Made by a program: the position numbers and the translations under genes | Shown: positions 62,411-64,000 of the stretch, one piece after another | How positions within the stretch are numbered: position 1 is the stretch's first letter | Layout of the letters: every line of letters begins with the position of its first letter | Assembly: GCF_023276375.1 (NCBI RefSeq) | Contig: NZ_JALLPK010000001.1 | Location: forward strand, 2,356,001-2,420,000 | DNA: 64,000 nt | Direction: 5' to 3' | Source of the DNA: Halocatena marina | Lineage (GTDB): Archaea; Halobacteriota; Halobacteria; Halobacteriales; Haloarculaceae | Notes under the pieces: model-generated | What the model was told of the DNA's origin: nothing | Seen by the model: only the letters and a program-made list of their open reading frames with translations | The model's database searches: none

Positions 62411-64000
62411 TTAATCGAGTCGTTCGACAGTCCCACGGCTTCCATCGACACGGAGTCGTTGTCCAGTCTCGATGCGTTTTGTCGCACGCGGGACGGACAT
62501 AACGGCTGGGAGACCATATTCGCGTGCGACCAGCGCACCGTGTGTCATCCGCCCTCCCACATCTGTCACCAACCCAGACGCATTAAGAAACAGTGGTGTC
62601 CATCCCGGATCACAGGATGGTGCAACGAGTATCTCACCCTTCTCAAGCGTGGATTCACTCGGATTGTGGATGACGCGTGCAGTTCCCTCGATGACACCCG
62701 ACGAAACCCCTGTCCCGACGAGAGCGCCGTCGAGACACTGGTCAGTCCGAGTAGTGAGTGCCTCTCCTTCGCTCGTCAGCAGTGCTGGTGCGTCCAGTCG
62801 GGCGAATCGTTCGTGTTCGCGTCGACGACTATCCACGTCGATATTCGCGGCGGCTCCCGATTCAAACAGTTCGAACAGCTCCTCTTTTCGAAGATACCAG
62901 ACATCGTCTGGATCTCGCAACTGGTCGTTCGCAGCGAGCTGTTCTCCGGCGTGCTGAAGTCCCTCGTGCCAAGCCGCGAACAGATGGGCGGATCCCTGTT
63001 TCGGTTCGTCCCGTAACGGAATGTAGCCACGATAGACGCGTAGTAACCGACGAACGAGGGGTCGTCGGAGCGGGCCGAGAACACCCTGTCCCGCCTTCCG
63101 CAGAAGATCGTCTACGGCTTGCTTGGCTGCTTGCTGTCGAGCACGAAGATGGCTCCGATACGTTTCCTCGTCCCCTGCACGGAGATTACTCCGAACGATT
63201 TGCAGCACGCCAGCGGGATCGTCTCGCCATCGAGGACGACTGACATCGATCTCACCGGTTGTTCTGTGACCGAAGTCTTCGAGGAACGTCTCAAGTTCGC
63301 TGACGAACGCGTCACCACCATCAACAGTGGCAATCTCGGCCAGCGTTCGCCCATCACGGAGAGCTTCTCCGACAGCAGGATACTCGTGCGCGACTGCTTC
63401 GAGGTCATCAAGACCGAGATTCATCCGGGTGCCCACCTCATCACTAGAGCCTCTCCCCGCAGCATCGACAGTAGCGTGCTCCTCGGGAAAGAGCTTCTTC
63501 AGTGCCTTTCCTGCTGTCATTCCAGCCATGAGAGGCATGAATCGAGGGTAGACCTCCCGCATGAGAGAAACCGTATCGTATGGGAGCCCATCGAAAACCG
63601 TCCGTGCCAGTTGTTCTCCATCGTCCGGTTCGAGTATCTCTGTGGCGGCCTGCTCACCCCACTCACGATACCATTGCCGGAGGTGGGGCATATCCTCTCC
63701 CGCGCGGATAAACGATAGACAGTAGCCCGAGACGATACCCGGAATGATTGGTGCGACGGTACGAATCAGCTGAAACGCATCACGCCCGAGCGAGGGAACG
63801 ATCGAAGGCGAGACTCCCCCCTCGAACTCCGATTCGCGTCGCTCGGTCAGCTCTTTCAATCCGAGAGCTGCGTGCTCGACCATCGAGATGAGTCCCGTTA
63901 CGATTGTCCCCCGAAAGAGAGACTGACGCAGGAACGGCGTAATATCTTCGTACACCCGTCCACCCGCGTGAGCTGCCCATCTGCCACGTTCACCTGCAGT
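62411..64000 (-). CDS. Phosphoenolpyruvate synthase-like protein, 5' end outside window
   Basis: The frame stays open through the right edge, so the visible about 529 residues are the C-terminal part. It ends with the PEP-utilising mobile domain: 'GTGVSSGVIEGTARVI', 'ILVAPSCDPGWTPLFLNASGLVTDVGGRMTHGALVAREYGLPAVM' (the phosphohistidine-containing 'GGRMTHGA' segment). The preceding part ('WGEQAATEILEP', 'FLEDFGHRTTGEIDVSRPRW') matches the middle of PEP synthase/pyruvate-phosphate-dikinase-like proteins. The N-terminal ATP-binding domain would be upstream. The substrate may be pyruvate or another nucleophile such as rifamycin in related phosphotransferases. Confidence 0.8.
   Translation of the reverse strand, partial: TAGERGRWAAHAGGRVYEDITPFLRQSLFRGTIVTGLISMVEHAALGLKELTERRESEFEGGVSPSIVPSLGRDAFQLIRTVAPIIPGIVSGYCLSFIRAGEDMPHLRQWYREWGEQAATEILEPDDGEQLARTVFDGLPYDTVSLMREVYPRFMPLMAGMTAGKALKKLFPEEHATVDAAGRGSSDEVGTRMNLGLDDLEAVAHEYPAVGEALRDGRTLAEIATVDGGDAFVSELETFLEDFGHRTTGEIDVSRPRWRDDPAGVLQIVRSNLRAGDEETYRSHLRARQQAAKQAVDDLLRKAGQGVLGPLRRPLVRRLLRVYRGYIPLRDEPKQGSAHLFAAWHEGLQHAGEQLAANDQLRDPDDVWYLRKEELFELFESGAAANIDVDSRRREHERFARLDAPALLTSEGEALTTRTDQCLDGALVGTGVSSGVIEGTARVIHNPSESTLEKGEILVAPSCDPGWTPLFLNASGLVTDVGGRMTHGALVAREYGLPAVMSVPRATKRIETGQRLRVDGSRGTVERLD

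Noticed and set aside
1-64000. tRNA, rRNA and transposase genes
   Set aside because: Reading through the intergenic stretches I saw no tRNA-like cloverleaf core, no rRNA sequence and no transposase motif. A covariance-model scan (tRNAscan-SE, Infernal) would settle the RNA question.

Overview
The window is chromosomal DNA from a halophilic archaeon (class Halobacteria). The evidence is the acidic proteome, TATA promoters 26-28 nt upstream of start codons with little or no leader, Tat-exported lipoproteins, a PGF-CTERM-like surface anchor, AglJ for S-layer N-glycosylation, a haloarchaeal-type DpsA, archaeosine biosynthesis (RaSEA) and coenzyme F420 biosynthesis (CofC, CofG, CofH). Base composition looks only moderately GC-rich for the class. 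I saw no rRNA, tRNA, CRISPR array or intact insertion sequence. Most of the window is a well-packed core genome, with accessory or decayed patches at about 36.4-37.0, 38.5-42.2, 53.7-57.4 and 58.8-62.3 kb.

Layout. 0-3 kb: maturation genes of the molybdenum-hydroxylase type (MoxR ATPase, CoxE-like VWA protein, XdhC/CoxI). 3-5.2 kb: a Tat lipoprotein, then dpsA, a 46-aa protein and a DUF7504-like protein, with three DtxR/IdeR-like operator sequences. 5.3-12 kb: a coiled-coil/acidic protein, aglJ, a GNAT enzyme, a ribbon-helix-helix protein, a Tat/PGF-CTERM beta-propeller protein, a degenerate metallo-beta-lactamase protein and a PadR regulator. 12-25.4 kb: mainly minus-strand housekeeping, with a DUF4013 membrane protein, rqcH, an FAD oxidoreductase, metallo-hydrolases, elp3, an S1-OB-DHH protein, a Yip1 protein, an FMN reductase and mutY. 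25.6-38.5 kb: an aminotransferase, an MgtC/DUF4010 protein, an AI-2E transporter, a divergent beta-oxidation pair (acyl-CoA dehydrogenase and a hydroxyacyl-CoA dehydrogenase/enoyl-CoA hydratase fusion), an M29 aminopeptidase, threonine aldolase, a cupin pseudogene, a phosphoesterase and a CDF transporter.

38.8-48.8 kb: a sensor histidine kinase; a 790-bp AT-rich gap with a strongly structured candidate RNA; a Tat-secreted protein of three similar repeats, apparently richer in GC than its neighbours; an NhaC antiporter; RaSEA; and a 1192-aa protein joining a winged-helix regulator to a P-loop NTPase and eleven TPRs. 48.8-52 kb: purQ, purS and purC, interrupted by a Tat-exported AstE-like protein. 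52.3-58 kb: the F420 locus, with cofH separated from cofG by a membrane J-protein and cofG separated from cofC by a 304-bp AT-rich stretch. 58.2-64 kb: a Nudix hydrolase, a conserved haloarchaeal HTH/partner gene pair, a DoxX protein, a TetR pseudogene and a PEP-synthase-like protein that runs off the right edge.

The observations I consider most worth following up are the winged-helix/NTPase/TPR protein, the operators bracketing a small gene next to dpsA, the structured RNA candidate at 40.9-41.1 kb, the three-repeat secreted protein beside it, and the hexanucleotide GAATCN tracts recurring in coding and non-coding DNA.
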